Positions 34,869 through 44,393 of a stretch of DNA of 64,000 nt are shown piece by piece. The position numbers were made by a program, and so were the translations under genes. Numbering within the stretch: position 1 is the stretch's first letter; each line of letters begins with the position of its first letter. The notes under the pieces were generated by a model, which saw only the letters and a program-made list of their open reading frames with translations, searched no databases and was not told where the DNA came from. The DNA comes from Flammeovirga pectinis. GTDB taxonomy: Bacteria; Bacteroidota; Bacteroidia; Cytophagales; Flammeovirgaceae. The DNA is taken from assembly GCF_003970675.1 (NCBI RefSeq), contig NZ_CP034563.1:1307501-1371500 (forward strand), read 5' to 3'.

Positions 34869-34946
34869 TTTTAATGGATTATTAAAAGATCGTAGTATAA
34901 ATATATACTAATATGATTTAATCTGCTAAAAAATGTTATTATTATT

Positions 34947-35681
34947 CTAATTACTCTGATAATTTTTCAACCCATCCATTAAATTTCTTAGATCATCTAC
35001 GGATTTTTGGAGATTATCTATTATTTGTAATATTTGAGGATCATCAATTCTGTAAAGACTTAATAAGTTTGCTAGACTCTCAATAGAATTCATTGGCCCG
35101 AGAATATCCTCTGACGATTGGAATATAAATTTCTCAAGAACTACATTATGACTATTTAAATTATTATTCAACTCTTCTAGAATATAGTTCTTCTTTCTTA
35201 ACTCAAACAACCGCATTACTTGACTAGATAATGCCATTAAAGTTTCTTGTTGCTGTATGGTAAGTTTATTTGGTTTATTATCAATTACACAAATTGTACC
35301 TAGAGGATTCCCTTTATTTGTTACCAGTGGTACACCTGCATAAAATAAAACATGAGGATCTTCTACAACAAAAGGGTTATCATAGAATCTTTCGTCTAAA
35401 CGAGCATCTTCTACAATCATTATTTCTCCGGGATTATTTAATGCGTGTCCGCAAAATGACATTTCTCTTAGTCCTTCTGTTGCCTCAATTCCATACGTTC
35501 CTTTAAACCATTGTTTTTCACTTTCAATTACACTAATCATAGAGATTGATGTATTGCATATCTGAGCGGCTATTTTTGCAATATTCTGATAATCTATTTT
35601 ATCAATACTATTAATTAAGTCGTAGGATGCTAGATCTTCTAACCTTACTTTTTCTGTTTGTGGTGTTTCTGGCTTTATCAT
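34947..35681 (-). CDS. GAF-domain protein with degenerate histidine-kinase dimerisation segment
   Basis: The 244-residue cytoplasmic protein has a GAF domain (about residues 30-162) with FCGHALNNPGEIMIVEDA and GVPLVTNKGNPLGTICVID, the pattern of bacterial GAF sensors. A helical region follows (about 165-243). Its segment LEKFIFQSSEDILGPMNSIE aligns with the HisKA motif FxxxxSHDLKxPL, but the phospho-accepting His is replaced by Glu191 and no ATPase domain follows. It may be a sensor that no longer autophosphorylates. The gene ends the leftward group next to the LacI regulator but has no obvious link to it. Confidence 0.8.
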   Translation of the reverse strand: MIKPETPQTEKVRLEDLASYDLINSIDKIDYQNIAKIAAQICNTSISMISVIESEKQWFKGTYGIEATEGLREMSFCGHALNNPGEIMIVEDARLDERFYDNPFVVEDPHVLFYAGVPLVTNKGNPLGTICVIDNKPNKLTIQQQETLMALSSQVMRLFELRKKNYILEELNNNLNSHNVVLEKFIFQSSEDILGPMNSIESLANLLSLYRIDDPQILQIIDNLQKSVDDLRNLMDGLKNYQSN

Positions 35682-35736
35682 ATATACATGTCTTTACAGT
35701 AATTTACATAAAAAAATCTAAGATCTTACTTTAAAA

Positions 35737-36780
35737 TCAAGTACTTTCTCTTTCAATTAATTGTACAGGTAATTTTCTAATTATAGACATTGGAATAAAT
35801 ACTCTACCGTTATCTTTGGCTTTTTTCATTTCATTAATCCTATCTTGTAATAACCCTGCCGCTATGTACCCCATTTCTTTTGCTGGTTGGTTTATTGTTG
35901 ATAAGGACGGGTAAAATAACTCTCCCATAGCATCACCAGAAATACCCATTACTGCAATTCTATCTGGAATTTTTATTCCTCTTTTATGCAATAAACTGAT
36001 TAATTTGAAAGCAATTGGATCGTTAAATGCAATAATCGCATCTGGACGTTCTTTTAAGACCATCAATTTATCTAAAGCAGTACCTACACTCCTTCTTAAA
36101 TCTATTGTAGGAACTATTAAATCTGCAGATGTACCTCTGCCGTTCCTCTCCATAGCTGTTTTATAGCCTAGTAATCGTTCCTGAGAAATGTGCATATCTG
36201 TAGGGCCAGTTATAAATGCTATACGTTTATATCCTTTATTAATTAGATGAGTTGTTGCCTGGTAACCTGCATCAAAATCATCTACAATAACTCTTGGTAT
36301 GGGCAATACACTATTGGGCAAAATTCTATCAAATACTACAATTGGAATCTCCTCTTCCATTGCTCTGCGTAAATGATCATCTTTTCTTGTATTAAATGAT
36401 AAAGAAATAAGTATTCCGTCTACTTGCCTATCAATTAACAAGTCAATACAATCACTTTCTTTATTTTCATTCTCATCGCTATAAACTATAATAAGGTCGT
36501 ACCCTAATGGTTTAAGAAATTCATCGATACCCATTATCACAGTACCAAAGAATGTTACGGTTAATTCTGGTATTATTACACCGATAAGAAATGACTTCTT
36601 ACTTGCTAACCCTGCAGCTAAAACACTTTTTTTATAGCCAATTTTATCTGCTAACTCTACAACTTTTCTTTTTGTAATAGGGTTAATATCCTGTGCATCT
36701 CTTAATGCTCTTGATACCGTAGAGACAGAAATATCTAATTTTCTGGCAATATCTTTTATGGTTGGTCTTTTCTTTTTCAT
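35737..36780 (-). CDS. LacI/GalR-family transcription regulator
   Basis: The 347-residue protein opens with a LacI HTH (TIKDIARKLDISVSTVSRAL, about residues 6-25). The periplasmic-binding-protein-like sensor domain (about 60-335) contains GVIIPELTVTFFG, DGILISLSF and AVMGISGDAMGELFYP. It is divergent from galK with a perfect palindrome between them, so it most likely controls the gal genes and itself in response to galactose or a derivative. Whether it also controls the agar genes further right is not visible. Confidence 0.92.
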   Translation of the reverse strand: MKKKRPTIKDIARKLDISVSTVSRALRDAQDINPITKRKVVELADKIGYKKSVLAAGLASKKSFLIGVIIPELTVTFFGTVIMGIDEFLKPLGYDLIIVYSDENENKESDCIDLLIDRQVDGILISLSFNTRKDDHLRRAMEEEIPIVVFDRILPNSVLPIPRVIVDDFDAGYQATTHLINKGYKRIAFITGPTDMHISQERLLGYKTAMERNGRGTSADLIVPTIDLRRSVGTALDKLMVLKERPDAIIAFNDPIAFKLISLLHKRGIKIPDRIAVMGISGDAMGELFYPSLSTINQPAKEMGYIAAGLLQDRINEMKKAKDNGRVFIPMSIIRKLPVQLIEREST

Positions 36781-36834
36781 CTGTTAAAAATATACAAAAC
36801 GATAGATATTGGTAAGTTACAAAATTTCCGAGAA

Positions 36835-36848
36835 CGTTACCGGTAACG
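36835..36848. promoter_or_regulatory. Palindromic LacI-type operator
   Basis: The 14-bp perfect palindrome CGTTACCGGTAACG has a central CG and the half-site spacing usual for LacI-family operators. It lies 55 bases from the regulator start and 107 from galK. Confidence 0.8.
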
Positions 36849-36954
36849 CTATTTTAAAATTTTAGGAAGTGTTATTTTGGCGATTTAAAATTTAACGCTC
36901 AGATTTGAAGCATCGAAATGAAATAAAGTATTTAAAACTTAAACATAAAATACC

Positions 36955-38115
36955 ATGCAAGCTAAAGCAATCGTAGAAAAATTTGAAGCATTATTCAGCA
37001 AAGATCCATTGATCTCTAGAGCTCCAGGTCGTGTAAACATCATCGGTGAACACACTGATTACAACGACGGGTTTGTGCTTCCTGCATCTATCGACAAAGA
37101 AATGGTTTTTGCATTGGCATTAAACGGTACTAACACTGTAAATGCTTACGCTCTTGATTTAGAAGAAGAAGGTTCTTTTGATCTAAGCAACATTGTTCCT
37201 ACTGAAGGTTGGATTAACTACATTAAAGGTGTAGTTGCAGAAACAGCTATTAAAGGTTTAGAACCAAAAGGTTTTGACGTAGTATTTGCTGGCGACGTTC
37301 CTTTAGGAGCTGGTATGTCTTCTTCTGCTGCTTTGGAATGTGCTTTAGCAACAGGTTTAAATAAATTATTTGAGGGTAACTTATCAAAAATTGATATCGT
37401 ATTGGCATCACAAATGTCTGAGCATAACTTTGCTGGCGTTAAATGTGGTATCATGGATCAGTTTGCTTCTACTTTCGGTCAAACTAACAAAGTAATCAAG
37501 TTAGATTGTCGTACTAAAGAGTATGAGTACCATAACTTAGACATTACAGGACACAAACTTGTTCTTTGTAATACAAATGTAACACACTCATTAGCTTCTT
37601 CGGAGTACAATACACGTAGAGAGCAGTGTGAGGCGGGTGTTGAGATCATCAAAGAAACTTATCCTAACATTATCAACTTACGTGATGTATCTGTTGAGCA
37701 AATGCATGAGTTTGAAGGTAAAATGGACGAAACTATCTACAACAGATGTTCTTATGTTGTTGAAGAAAACGACCGTTTAACTAAAGCATGTGCATACATG
37801 GATAAAGGTGACTTAGTGAACTTAGGTAAAATGATTTACGGTTCTCATGAAGGTCTTTCTAAAAAATATGCAGTTTCTTGCCCAGAATTAGACTTCTTGG
37901 TAGAGCAAACATTAGAAGATGACAACGTTCTTGGTGCAAGAATGATGGGTGGCGGCTTTGGTGGCTGTACTATCAACCTTGTTAAAGAAGAAGCAGTAGA
38001 CGCATTTATTGAGCGTATGACTAAAGCTTACAAAGAAGGCATGAACAAAGATATGTCTGCTTATGCTGTTGTTATCGGTGAAGGTGCAAGAGTTGAAGAA
38101 TCAGTAGAAGCTTAA
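36955..38115 (+). CDS. galK: Galactokinase
   Basis: The 386-residue length is typical. The galactokinase signature RAPGRVNIIGEHTDYND sits at residues 22-38, the GHMP ATP-binding motif PLGAGMSSSAAL at 116-127, and the third GHMP motif ARMMGGGFGGCTI near 325-337. It phosphorylates alpha-D-galactose at C1 with ATP in the cytoplasm, the first committed Leloir step. It is the first gene of the gal cluster, behind the LacI operator. Codon use looks optimised compared with many neighbours, suggesting high expression. Confidence 0.97.
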   Translation: MQAKAIVEKFEALFSKDPLISRAPGRVNIIGEHTDYNDGFVLPASIDKEMVFALALNGTNTVNAYALDLEEEGSFDLSNIVPTEGWINYIKGVVAETAIKGLEPKGFDVVFAGDVPLGAGMSSSAALECALATGLNKLFEGNLSKIDIVLASQMSEHNFAGVKCGIMDQFASTFGQTNKVIKLDCRTKEYEYHNLDITGHKLVLCNTNVTHSLASSEYNTRREQCEAGVEIIKETYPNIINLRDVSVEQMHEFEGKMDETIYNRCSYVVEENDRLTKACAYMDKGDLVNLGKMIYGSHEGLSKKYAVSCPELDFLVEQTLEDDNVLGARMMGGGFGGCTINLVKEEAVDAFIERMTKAYKEGMNKDMSAYAVVIGEGARVEESVEA

Positions 38116-38136
38116 TTTAAGCTCTAAATTATATTA

Positions 38137-38181
38137 GAACGTAAATTAAGATTGGCTAAATATCAGTTTTAATTTACGTTC
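38137..38181 (+). terminator. Intercistronic hairpin between galK and galT
   Basis: A perfect 13-bp stem pairs 38137-38149 with 38169-38181. No strong T run follows, so it may act as a partial terminator or an mRNA-stabilising stem. Confidence 0.6.
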
Positions 38182-38238
38182 ACTTCTATGCTAACTAGCA
38201 TTTAGAACAAACTATACAGACTTAAAAGATTTAAGAAA

Positions 38239-39306
38239 ATGGAATTTAATTTCGAAGATCATCCACATAGAAGATACAATCCGTTAACGAACGAATGGGT
38301 ACAAGTATCTCCACATAGAGCTAAAAGACCTTGGCAAGGACAGGTAGAAAAAGTTGATGAAGAGCAACGTCCTGAACATGATCCTAATTGTTATTTATGT
38401 GCTGGGAACACTCGTATTAATGGCGAAGTGAACCCTGATTATAAGGATACTTTTGCGTTCCAAAACGACTTTGCTGCTCTTTTAGAAGAAATACCTTCTG
38501 GTGAAGTAAACGAAGGAAATGGTTTGTTTAAAGCCAAAAGTGAAAGAGGTCTTTGTAAGGTAATTTGCTTCTCGCCACGTCACGATTTAACTATTCCAGA
38601 AATGGATGTTGATGGTATCCGTAAGGTAGTTGATTTATGGTGTAAGGAGTATGCTGAACTTGGTGCAAGAGATTACATCAATTATGTTCAGATTTTCGAA
38701 AACAAAGGTGCTGTAATGGGATGTTCAAACCCGCACCCACACGGGCAGGTTTGGGCACAAGAATCGCTACCACTAGAACCAGAAAAGAAACAAGCTAATC
38801 AGTTGGCGTATTTTGATAAGAATGGTAAAACTATGCTATCAGATTATATTGCCGATGAGTTGAAACAAGGTACACGTGTAGTTTACGAAAACGAGCATTT
38901 TGTTGCACTAGTTCCGTATTGGGCTGTTTGGCCTTTCGAAACTATGATCGTTCCTAAACGTGCTGTTGCAAGAGTAACAGATTTAACTGAAGAAGAACGT
39001 GATGCTTTGGCAGATGCGTACAAATCATTAACTGTAAAGTATGATAATATCTTCCAAGTTTCATTCCCTTATTCAGCAGGTATCCACCAAGCTCCTACAG
39101 ATGGAGAGGATCACCCTGAATGGCATATGCACATGACATTCTATCCTCCATTACTTCGTTCTGCAACAGTAAAGAAGTTTATGGTAGGCTACGAGATGTT
39201 AGCAAACGCACAAAGAGATATTACAGCAGAAACTGCTGCTGCAAGAATAAGAGAACAATCGCTTACACATTATAAAAGCACTGTTCTTGAAGAAGAAAAT
39301 CGTTAG
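38239..39306 (+). CDS. galT: Galactose-1-phosphate uridylyltransferase
   Basis: The 355-residue protein has the active-site motif NPHPHGQVW with HPH at residues 166-168; the second His is the covalent uridylyl acceptor. The structural metal site is also kept: C51 and C54 in CYLC, and H115. It swaps UMP between UDP-glucose and galactose-1-phosphate, giving UDP-galactose and glucose-1-phosphate. It lies downstream of galK, with a hairpin before it and another after it. Confidence 0.97.
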   Translation: MEFNFEDHPHRRYNPLTNEWVQVSPHRAKRPWQGQVEKVDEEQRPEHDPNCYLCAGNTRINGEVNPDYKDTFAFQNDFAALLEEIPSGEVNEGNGLFKAKSERGLCKVICFSPRHDLTIPEMDVDGIRKVVDLWCKEYAELGARDYINYVQIFENKGAVMGCSNPHPHGQVWAQESLPLEPEKKQANQLAYFDKNGKTMLSDYIADELKQGTRVVYENEHFVALVPYWAVWPFETMIVPKRAVARVTDLTEEERDALADAYKSLTVKYDNIFQVSFPYSAGIHQAPTDGEDHPEWHMHMTFYPPLLRSATVKKFMVGYEMLANAQRDITAETAAARIREQSLTHYKSTVLEEENR

Positions 39307-39320
39307 TTAGTAGTTTAATT

Positions 39321-39353
39321 AAGCAAACCATAGTTACTTACTATGGTTTGCTT
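39321..39353 (+). terminator. Hairpin after galT
   Basis: A perfect 13-bp stem (39321-39333 with 39341-39353) around a 7-nt loop starts 14 bases past the stop. Confidence 0.75.
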
Positions 39354-39498
39354 CTTAGCTTATGTTTATAAAGTTCTTATCACTTTAAATCATATAAATT
39401 AGACTGTAATTATAGAGTTTCTTCTATACAGTTTAGATTTTTTGACTTAATATTGTTCTTTCAAACAAATTAATAGTTTTAAGAAAATCAAAAGAGTT

Positions 39499-40536
39499 AT
39501 GAAAAAGAAGATTTTAGTAACCGGAGGGTTAGGATATATTGGTTCTCATACGTGTGTAGAACTTATTAATAAAGGTTTTGAAGTAGTTATTGTAGATAAC
39601 TTGTCTAATTCTGAGGCTTCTGCTTTAGATGGTATTGCAAAAATTGCAGGCGAGCGTCCTACTTTTTATGAGTTTGATTTATTAGATGCTGAAGCATTAG
39701 ATAAGTTATTCAAATTCGAAAAATTAGATGGCATTATTCATTTTGCTGCTTCTAAAGCTGTAGGTGAATCTGTAGAAAAACCTCGTTTATACTATAGAAA
39801 TAATCTTCAAACATTATTGAACTTATTAGACAATATGGTAAAATATGATGTACAAAACATTGTATTCTCATCATCTTGTACTGTTTATGGTCAGCCAGAT
39901 ATTTTGCCTGTAACAGAACAAACTCCTGTTCAAGCAGCTTTATCGCCTTATGGTAACACAAAACAAATTTGCGAAGAAATTCTACGCGATACTGTAAAGG
40001 CTGAAGATAATGTAAAAGCAATTGCTTTACGTTACTTTAACCCTGTAGGAGCGCATGATTCTGCATTAATTGGTGAATTACCATTGGGTGTTCCTCAAAA
40101 TTTAATGCCTTTTATTACGCAAACTGGTATTGGAATGCGTAAAGAGTTAAGCGTATTTGGTAGCGATTATGATACAAAAGATGGAACGTGTATTCGTGAC
40201 TATATCCATGTTGTGGATTTGGCGAACGCTCACATTGTTGCGCTTAACAGAATGATTGGCAAAAAACAAAAAGCTAAATACGAATTCTTTAATGTAGGTA
40301 CTGGTACGGGGTCTACAGTTCTAGAAGTAATCAATTCTTTTGAAAAAACTTCTGGAGAGAAATTAAACTACAAAATTGTAGATCGTAGAGAAGGAGATAT
40401 CGAAAAGATTTATGCTGATACAACTTTCAGTAATAAAGAATTAGGATGGTCTTCTGAAAAGAATTTAGATGATATGACCTCTTCTGCTTGGAAATGGCAA
40501 GTGGCATTAAGAGAAAAACAAGCTACAGAAGCTTAA
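39499..40536 (+). CDS. galE: UDP-glucose 4-epimerase
   Basis: The 345-residue extended SDR has the NAD-binding motif GGLGYIGSHT (residues 9-18), the catalytic Tyr-x-x-x-Lys as YGNTK (Y151, K155) with upstream serines (SSSCTVYG, 124-131), and the GalE-typical ALRYFNPVGAH. It interconverts UDP-galactose and UDP-glucose, closing the Leloir cycle. About 190 bases separate it from galT, so it may have its own promoter, although I do not see a clear TAnnTTTG. Confidence 0.97.
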   Translation: MKKKILVTGGLGYIGSHTCVELINKGFEVVIVDNLSNSEASALDGIAKIAGERPTFYEFDLLDAEALDKLFKFEKLDGIIHFAASKAVGESVEKPRLYYRNNLQTLLNLLDNMVKYDVQNIVFSSSCTVYGQPDILPVTEQTPVQAALSPYGNTKQICEEILRDTVKAEDNVKAIALRYFNPVGAHDSALIGELPLGVPQNLMPFITQTGIGMRKELSVFGSDYDTKDGTCIRDYIHVVDLANAHIVALNRMIGKKQKAKYEFFNVGTGTGSTVLEVINSFEKTSGEKLNYKIVDRREGDIEKIYADTTFSNKELGWSSEKNLDDMTSSAWKWQVALREKQATEA

Positions 40537-40558
40537 TTTTCTTTTAAAAGAGATTCTT

Positions 40559-40597
40559 AGCATCACAAATCAATCGTTATGATAGGTTTGTGATGCT
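40559..40597 (+). terminator. Hairpin between galE and galM
   Basis: An 11-bp perfect stem pairs 40559-40569 with 40587-40597. It covers an in-frame GTG at 40590 that would lengthen galM and argues against that start. Confidence 0.7.
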
Positions 40598-40643
40598 ATT
40601 CTATATAGCAAATGCAACTATCGTATTTAAAATTTGTAATGAA

Positions 40644-41705
40644 ATGATTGAAACAACACAAATTGAAAAGACATCTTGGGGAACAAATCAAGGTAAAGAA
40701 GTATTCTTATATACTTTAACAAATGCATTGGGTTCTCAATTGCAAGTAGCTACTTATGGTGGCATACTTGTGAGCTTTAAAACTGCAGATAAAGCAGGTA
40801 ATTTTGGCGAGGTATTGTTAGGAAAAGACAACTTAGAAGATTACTTAGATAACACATGTTATTTAGGGGTTATTGCTGGTCGTTTTGCTAACCGTATTGC
40901 CAAAGGTAAAGTAACTATTGATGGTACAGACTATACTTTAGCTACCAACAATGGAGAAAACTTTTTACACGGTGGTGCTAAAGGTTTTGATCAAAAAGTT
41001 TGGGACGTTGTAGAAGAAAAATCTGAAAACGGAACTACTTCTTTGGTACTCTCTTATGTAAGTGCAGATGGGGAAGAAAACCTACCTGGTACCATGACAA
41101 CTCAGGTTAAATATTCTTTAACTGACGATAATGAGATTGTTTTAGAGTATACCGCAACTACAGATAAAAAGACTGTAATTAACCTTACTTCTCACCCTTA
41201 TTTTAACCTTAAAGGTGAAGGTGATATTGCTGATGTTGATCTAAAATTAAACTGTGAGTTCTTCACTCCTATTGATGAAACTTGTATTCCTACAGGTGAA
41301 ATTATTTCGGTAAAAGGTACTCCTTTCGATTTTACAGAAACAAAGAAAATCGGTCTTGAAATAGATGCAGATTACGAGCAAAATAGAATTGGAGTGGGTT
41401 ATGATCATAACTTGGTAATCAATAAGCCTTACGGTGAATTTGGTTTTGTAGGTGAAGCATACGATGCAACAACAGGTAGAGCAATGTCTGTTTATACTAC
41501 AGAGCCTGGTATTCAGTTCTATACAGGCAACTGGTTAGAAGGTGAAAAAGGAAGAAACCAAACTGCTTTAATTAAGCGTGAAGGTTTCTGTTTAGAAGCT
41601 CAACACTACCCAGATACACCAAACCAACCACATTTCCCATCTGCGGAATTAAACCCTGGTGAAACATATACTCAAAAAACTGTTTACAAGTTCTTTGTAA
41701 AGTAA
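40644..41705 (+). CDS. galM: Aldose 1-epimerase (galactose mutarotase)
   Basis: From the ATG at 40644 (MIETTQIEKTSWG) the protein has 353 residues. Family motifs are present: GRFANRIAKGK, NFLHGGAKGFDQKVW (with the substrate His), the catalytic-His region LTSHPYFNLKGEG, GYDHNLVINK and EPGIQFYTGNW, and the C-terminal catalytic-Glu segment REGFCLEAQHYPD. It interconverts beta- and alpha-galactose to feed GalK. The 18 residues upstream in the same frame lie in a hairpin and lack signal character. It is last in the gal cluster and followed by a very strong terminator. Confidence 0.95.
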   Translation: MIETTQIEKTSWGTNQGKEVFLYTLTNALGSQLQVATYGGILVSFKTADKAGNFGEVLLGKDNLEDYLDNTCYLGVIAGRFANRIAKGKVTIDGTDYTLATNNGENFLHGGAKGFDQKVWDVVEEKSENGTTSLVLSYVSADGEENLPGTMTTQVKYSLTDDNEIVLEYTATTDKKTVINLTSHPYFNLKGEGDIADVDLKLNCEFFTPIDETCIPTGEIISVKGTPFDFTETKKIGLEIDADYEQNRIGVGYDHNLVINKPYGEFGFVGEAYDATTGRAMSVYTTEPGIQFYTGNWLEGEKGRNQTALIKREGFCLEAQHYPDTPNQPHFPSAELNPGETYTQKTVYKFFVK

Positions 41706-41720
41706 TTTTTGAGTTTATAA

Positions 41721-41760
41721 AATAAAGCCAATACCTATTGAAACAGGTATTGGCTTTATT
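41721..41760. terminator. Strong 16-bp terminator after galM
   Basis: Bases 41721-41736 pair perfectly with 41745-41760 around an 8-nt loop. A-rich and T-rich flanks on both sides make it bidirectional, serving galM and the convergent gene ending at 41762. Confidence 0.92.
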
Positions 41761-41761
41761 T

Positions 41762-42559
41762 TTAATGCAATATTTCTAAAACATTTAAGTCCTTTTCTTC
41801 ATCAATATATTCTTGAAGTTCCGTAAACTCCTTTTCCTTTTGAGGGTCAGTACAAATAAGCAGTAATTTATTTAATGTATTCCAAAACTGATCATTTACT
41901 TCAAAACCTTCCGTTTGCATTAATTTCTCTATAGTCTTTGCTAAATAATAATTATGCTCTCCCACTTCTTCTTGAGCTAAGATATTCGGAAGTAAAAAGC
42001 TTATTGGCCATAAGTTATTCTGAGCTATAGCCCTTGTTATTTGAGATAAATAAAGCTGATTAATACGTTCAAAGCGTTCTTCTTCTGTAACTTCCTTTAT
42101 TTCTTTATCTTTAAAATGATCAAAATCTATATCTGAAGAGTAAAAGAAAAAACGTTCCTCTATTACATTTTTTGATGTATCTAACTTACTTTGCTCTTCA
42201 TAAAATTCTAGTACCTGTTCTTTATTCTTCACTAAACTAAAAGACGCAAACACCTCTTTTACTTTAGGCCAGAAATTATCACTTTTGGTCAATTCATAAT
42301 CTTCTGTTAGTGTTTCAAGCTTCTTTACAAGGCCTTCAATATTAACGGGAAGTTCGTGCAGATTATGGTTTATTTGTGCATTAAAATTAAAACCAATCAA
42401 TTTCATTAAGTGCTCTTCTTTGATAGCAGAATAAATACGTTCCTGAATTCTATGGTACTGTTGTACTATTTCTGGAGCATCATCCATTGGATTTTTTACC
42501 ACTATTTTCTTTTCTTCTTTTGGTGCAGAAGAAAACATCTGCTTTAATTTATTGAACAT
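41762..42559 (-). CDS. Unknown cytoplasmic protein, mostly helical
   Basis: The 265-residue protein has no signal peptide. It is Lys/Glu-rich and largely helical, starting with a short amphipathic segment (MFNKLKQMFSS). No motif is recognised. It lies between the gal cluster and the agar locus and points toward the former, sharing its bidirectional terminator. A link to either is not supported. Confidence 0.6.
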   Translation of the reverse strand: MFNKLKQMFSSAPKEEKKIVVKNPMDDAPEIVQQYHRIQERIYSAIKEEHLMKLIGFNFNAQINHNLHELPVNIEGLVKKLETLTEDYELTKSDNFWPKVKEVFASFSLVKNKEQVLEFYEEQSKLDTSKNVIEERFFFYSSDIDFDHFKDKEIKEVTEEERFERINQLYLSQITRAIAQNNLWPISFLLPNILAQEEVGEHNYYLAKTIEKLMQTEGFEVNDQFWNTLNKLLLICTDPQKEKEFTELQEYIDEEKDLNVLEILH

Positions 42560-43121
42560 ACTTATAAAAATATTTGTATTGATATTAATTCTATCTAAAA
42601 TTAATCAAGTTTTTGGAGAATTCAAGGTGTGCTTAACTTTAGACTTTAAAATTGAGATGTTGTACTCCAACCTCATAGAATAAGAGGAATGAACCTGCTA
42701 TATAGGACGTTGCATTTAATGGTTAGAAAATGGCGTGTGATTTTAAAATATATTTTTCAGAAACTAAATATCAAATAAAAAACCTCATCGGCATTACCAA
42801 TGAGGTTTCATAACTTAACTCTCTCAATTTTTTTATCACTTATCTACTAAGCGCATTCATCTAACTTCTGATTATATAAACTGCTTTAATCATTATTTTG
42901 TTTCAATTTAAACAATAAATAATATCAATAAAAGTTAACTAAAAAGGCATCTCTCAATCGAAAGATGCTTTTGTATGTATGTCAATAATAAATGTTCGTC
43001 CTTGTAATCAGTTTAGTATTTAGTTGAATACTATTTTAATTTTCTAAATGTAGAATTAAGTAGTTCATTAATCTAATAAAAGACAATGATTCACATCTAA
43101 CAATCTCCCCAAATCAAATAG
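42560..43121. other. Gene-free stretch with two terminator hairpins
   Basis: Two hairpins close the agar locus on its left side: 42780-42788 with 42800-42808 (9-bp stem, T run on the minus strand), and 42941-42952 with 42963-42972 (one bulge). No ORF in the region is supportable. Confidence 0.65.
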
Positions 43122-44222
43122 CTAATTTAATGTTTGATTATCTTCTTTTAATGGTATAAATAGTGTGTAAGAATCTTGCTCTTTTGTTTTAATGCTTACT
43201 GTAAAAACAGTTGGTTTTCCATCTTCTAAAAAGACAAATGGACGCTCCATTCTATGCACCTTTATGGTCTTTCCTTCTTTAGTTTTATAATTAAGTTCTG
43301 ACACTTTATAATTCTTTGCTTTATGCCACGATAAACCATCTATTGAAGTTATCATACCTAGGTAACCAAAAGCATGATATATTGCATAATATCTTTCTCT
43401 AGATTTATCGTACCAAACACATGGATCTTCAGCATTAAGGTCTCCTACAGCCGCTTCTTTTTGAATTACCCATGGACCTTCTGGCTTATCTGCTAACGCA
43501 ATTGCCTGACTTCTTATAAGTTCTTTTTTATTTGGTTTGTCTCCTCTTACAAACATTAAATAGCCGCCATCTGGACGTTCTGTAACAGCGGGGTTACAAG
43601 TAATATTGGCAATTGGTCCAGCTGGTGTAACGATTGGCTTATCTAAACGCTCCCAGGGTCCATTTAAATTATCCGAAACAGCTACACCAATTCTTTGGTT
43701 TATTCTTACTAATGCCCTGTTTTCATTTTCCATCCATTTAGTTCTTGCCTCAATAAATTGAGTTGTAGATAGTTTCTTATCTCCAGTATTTGTAGATATG
43801 TAATACAAATAATATTTACCATTATATTTTTTAATTCTGGGATTATGTACAGAATAAGCATCCCAATTTCCATACCCCCTAGATTCTAAAACTACTTCTT
43901 TAAACGTATAAGGGCCTGCAGGACTATCAGCAATTGCATGAGCAACAACTCCGTCGGTTAACCAGCATAAAAAACCAAACTTTCTTGGCATTTGTGCATA
44001 GAAACAATGGTATTTATTATCGTCTCCTTTTATTATAGATGCACCCCAATTAAAATTAAGAGAATCATAGAAAATATTATCGTCAGTAACTCCTAAAAAA
44101 GTATCTTGAAAAGATAAATCATCGGTATCTTTAGCAACTGTATAAGTTGCTAAAGTTTGTTTAGTTGTACTACTACAAGAAAAGAAAGTAAGAAGTAATA
44201 TTAGTTGTAAAAAGTTCTTCAT
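43122..44222 (-). CDS. GH43/GH117-like beta-propeller lipoprotein, specificity unknown
   Basis: The 366-residue protein has a lipobox FFSC (Cys16). The mature part shows the repeated blades of five-bladed propeller glycosidases: GVVAHAIADSPAGPYTF, VHNPRIKKYNGKYYLYYIS, RIGVAVSDNLNGPW, LNAEDPCVWYDKSRERYYAI and MITSIDGLSWHKAKN. Acidic residues in DAYSVHNPR and AEDPC are candidates for catalysis, but I cannot assign the triad. It sits at the end of the agar locus, behind a hairpin, and is less like GH117 than the protein at 48759. It may trim a modified agar or porphyran oligosaccharide; this is inference from position. Confidence 0.65.
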   Translation of the reverse strand: MKNFLQLILLLTFFSCSSTTKQTLATYTVAKDTDDLSFQDTFLGVTDDNIFYDSLNFNWGASIIKGDDNKYHCFYAQMPRKFGFLCWLTDGVVAHAIADSPAGPYTFKEVVLESRGYGNWDAYSVHNPRIKKYNGKYYLYYISTNTGDKKLSTTQFIEARTKWMENENRALVRINQRIGVAVSDNLNGPWERLDKPIVTPAGPIANITCNPAVTERPDGGYLMFVRGDKPNKKELIRSQAIALADKPEGPWVIQKEAAVGDLNAEDPCVWYDKSRERYYAIYHAFGYLGMITSIDGLSWHKAKNYKVSELNYKTKEGKTIKVHRMERPFVFLEDGKPTVFTVSIKTKEQDSYTLFIPLKEDNQTLN

Positions 44223-44320
44223 TTTTTAAGTTTAGTTTCGTAAAAAGTTTGCTTGCTAGTTTGCTTATTATCCACTAATTGTTTGAAATTAATAGTTGTC
44301 TTGTTAGTTTAATTTGCTTA

Positions 44321-44354
44321 ACATGGTGCATCAAAAAACTTATCAGCACCATGT
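44321..44354 (-). terminator. Hairpin after the KDPG aldolase gene
   Basis: A 9-bp perfect stem pairs 44321-44329 with 44346-44354, between the aldolase stop and the GH43-like start. Without a strong T run it may be a partial terminator. Confidence 0.55.
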
Positions 44355-44393
44355 ATCAGCAGAATTATTTATTAAAATTAATACGCTTTAGCT

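Noticed and set aside
40590-40643. Upstream GTG start for galM
   Set aside because: It falls in the hairpin after galE; the ATG at 40644 gives the normal mutarotase N-terminus.
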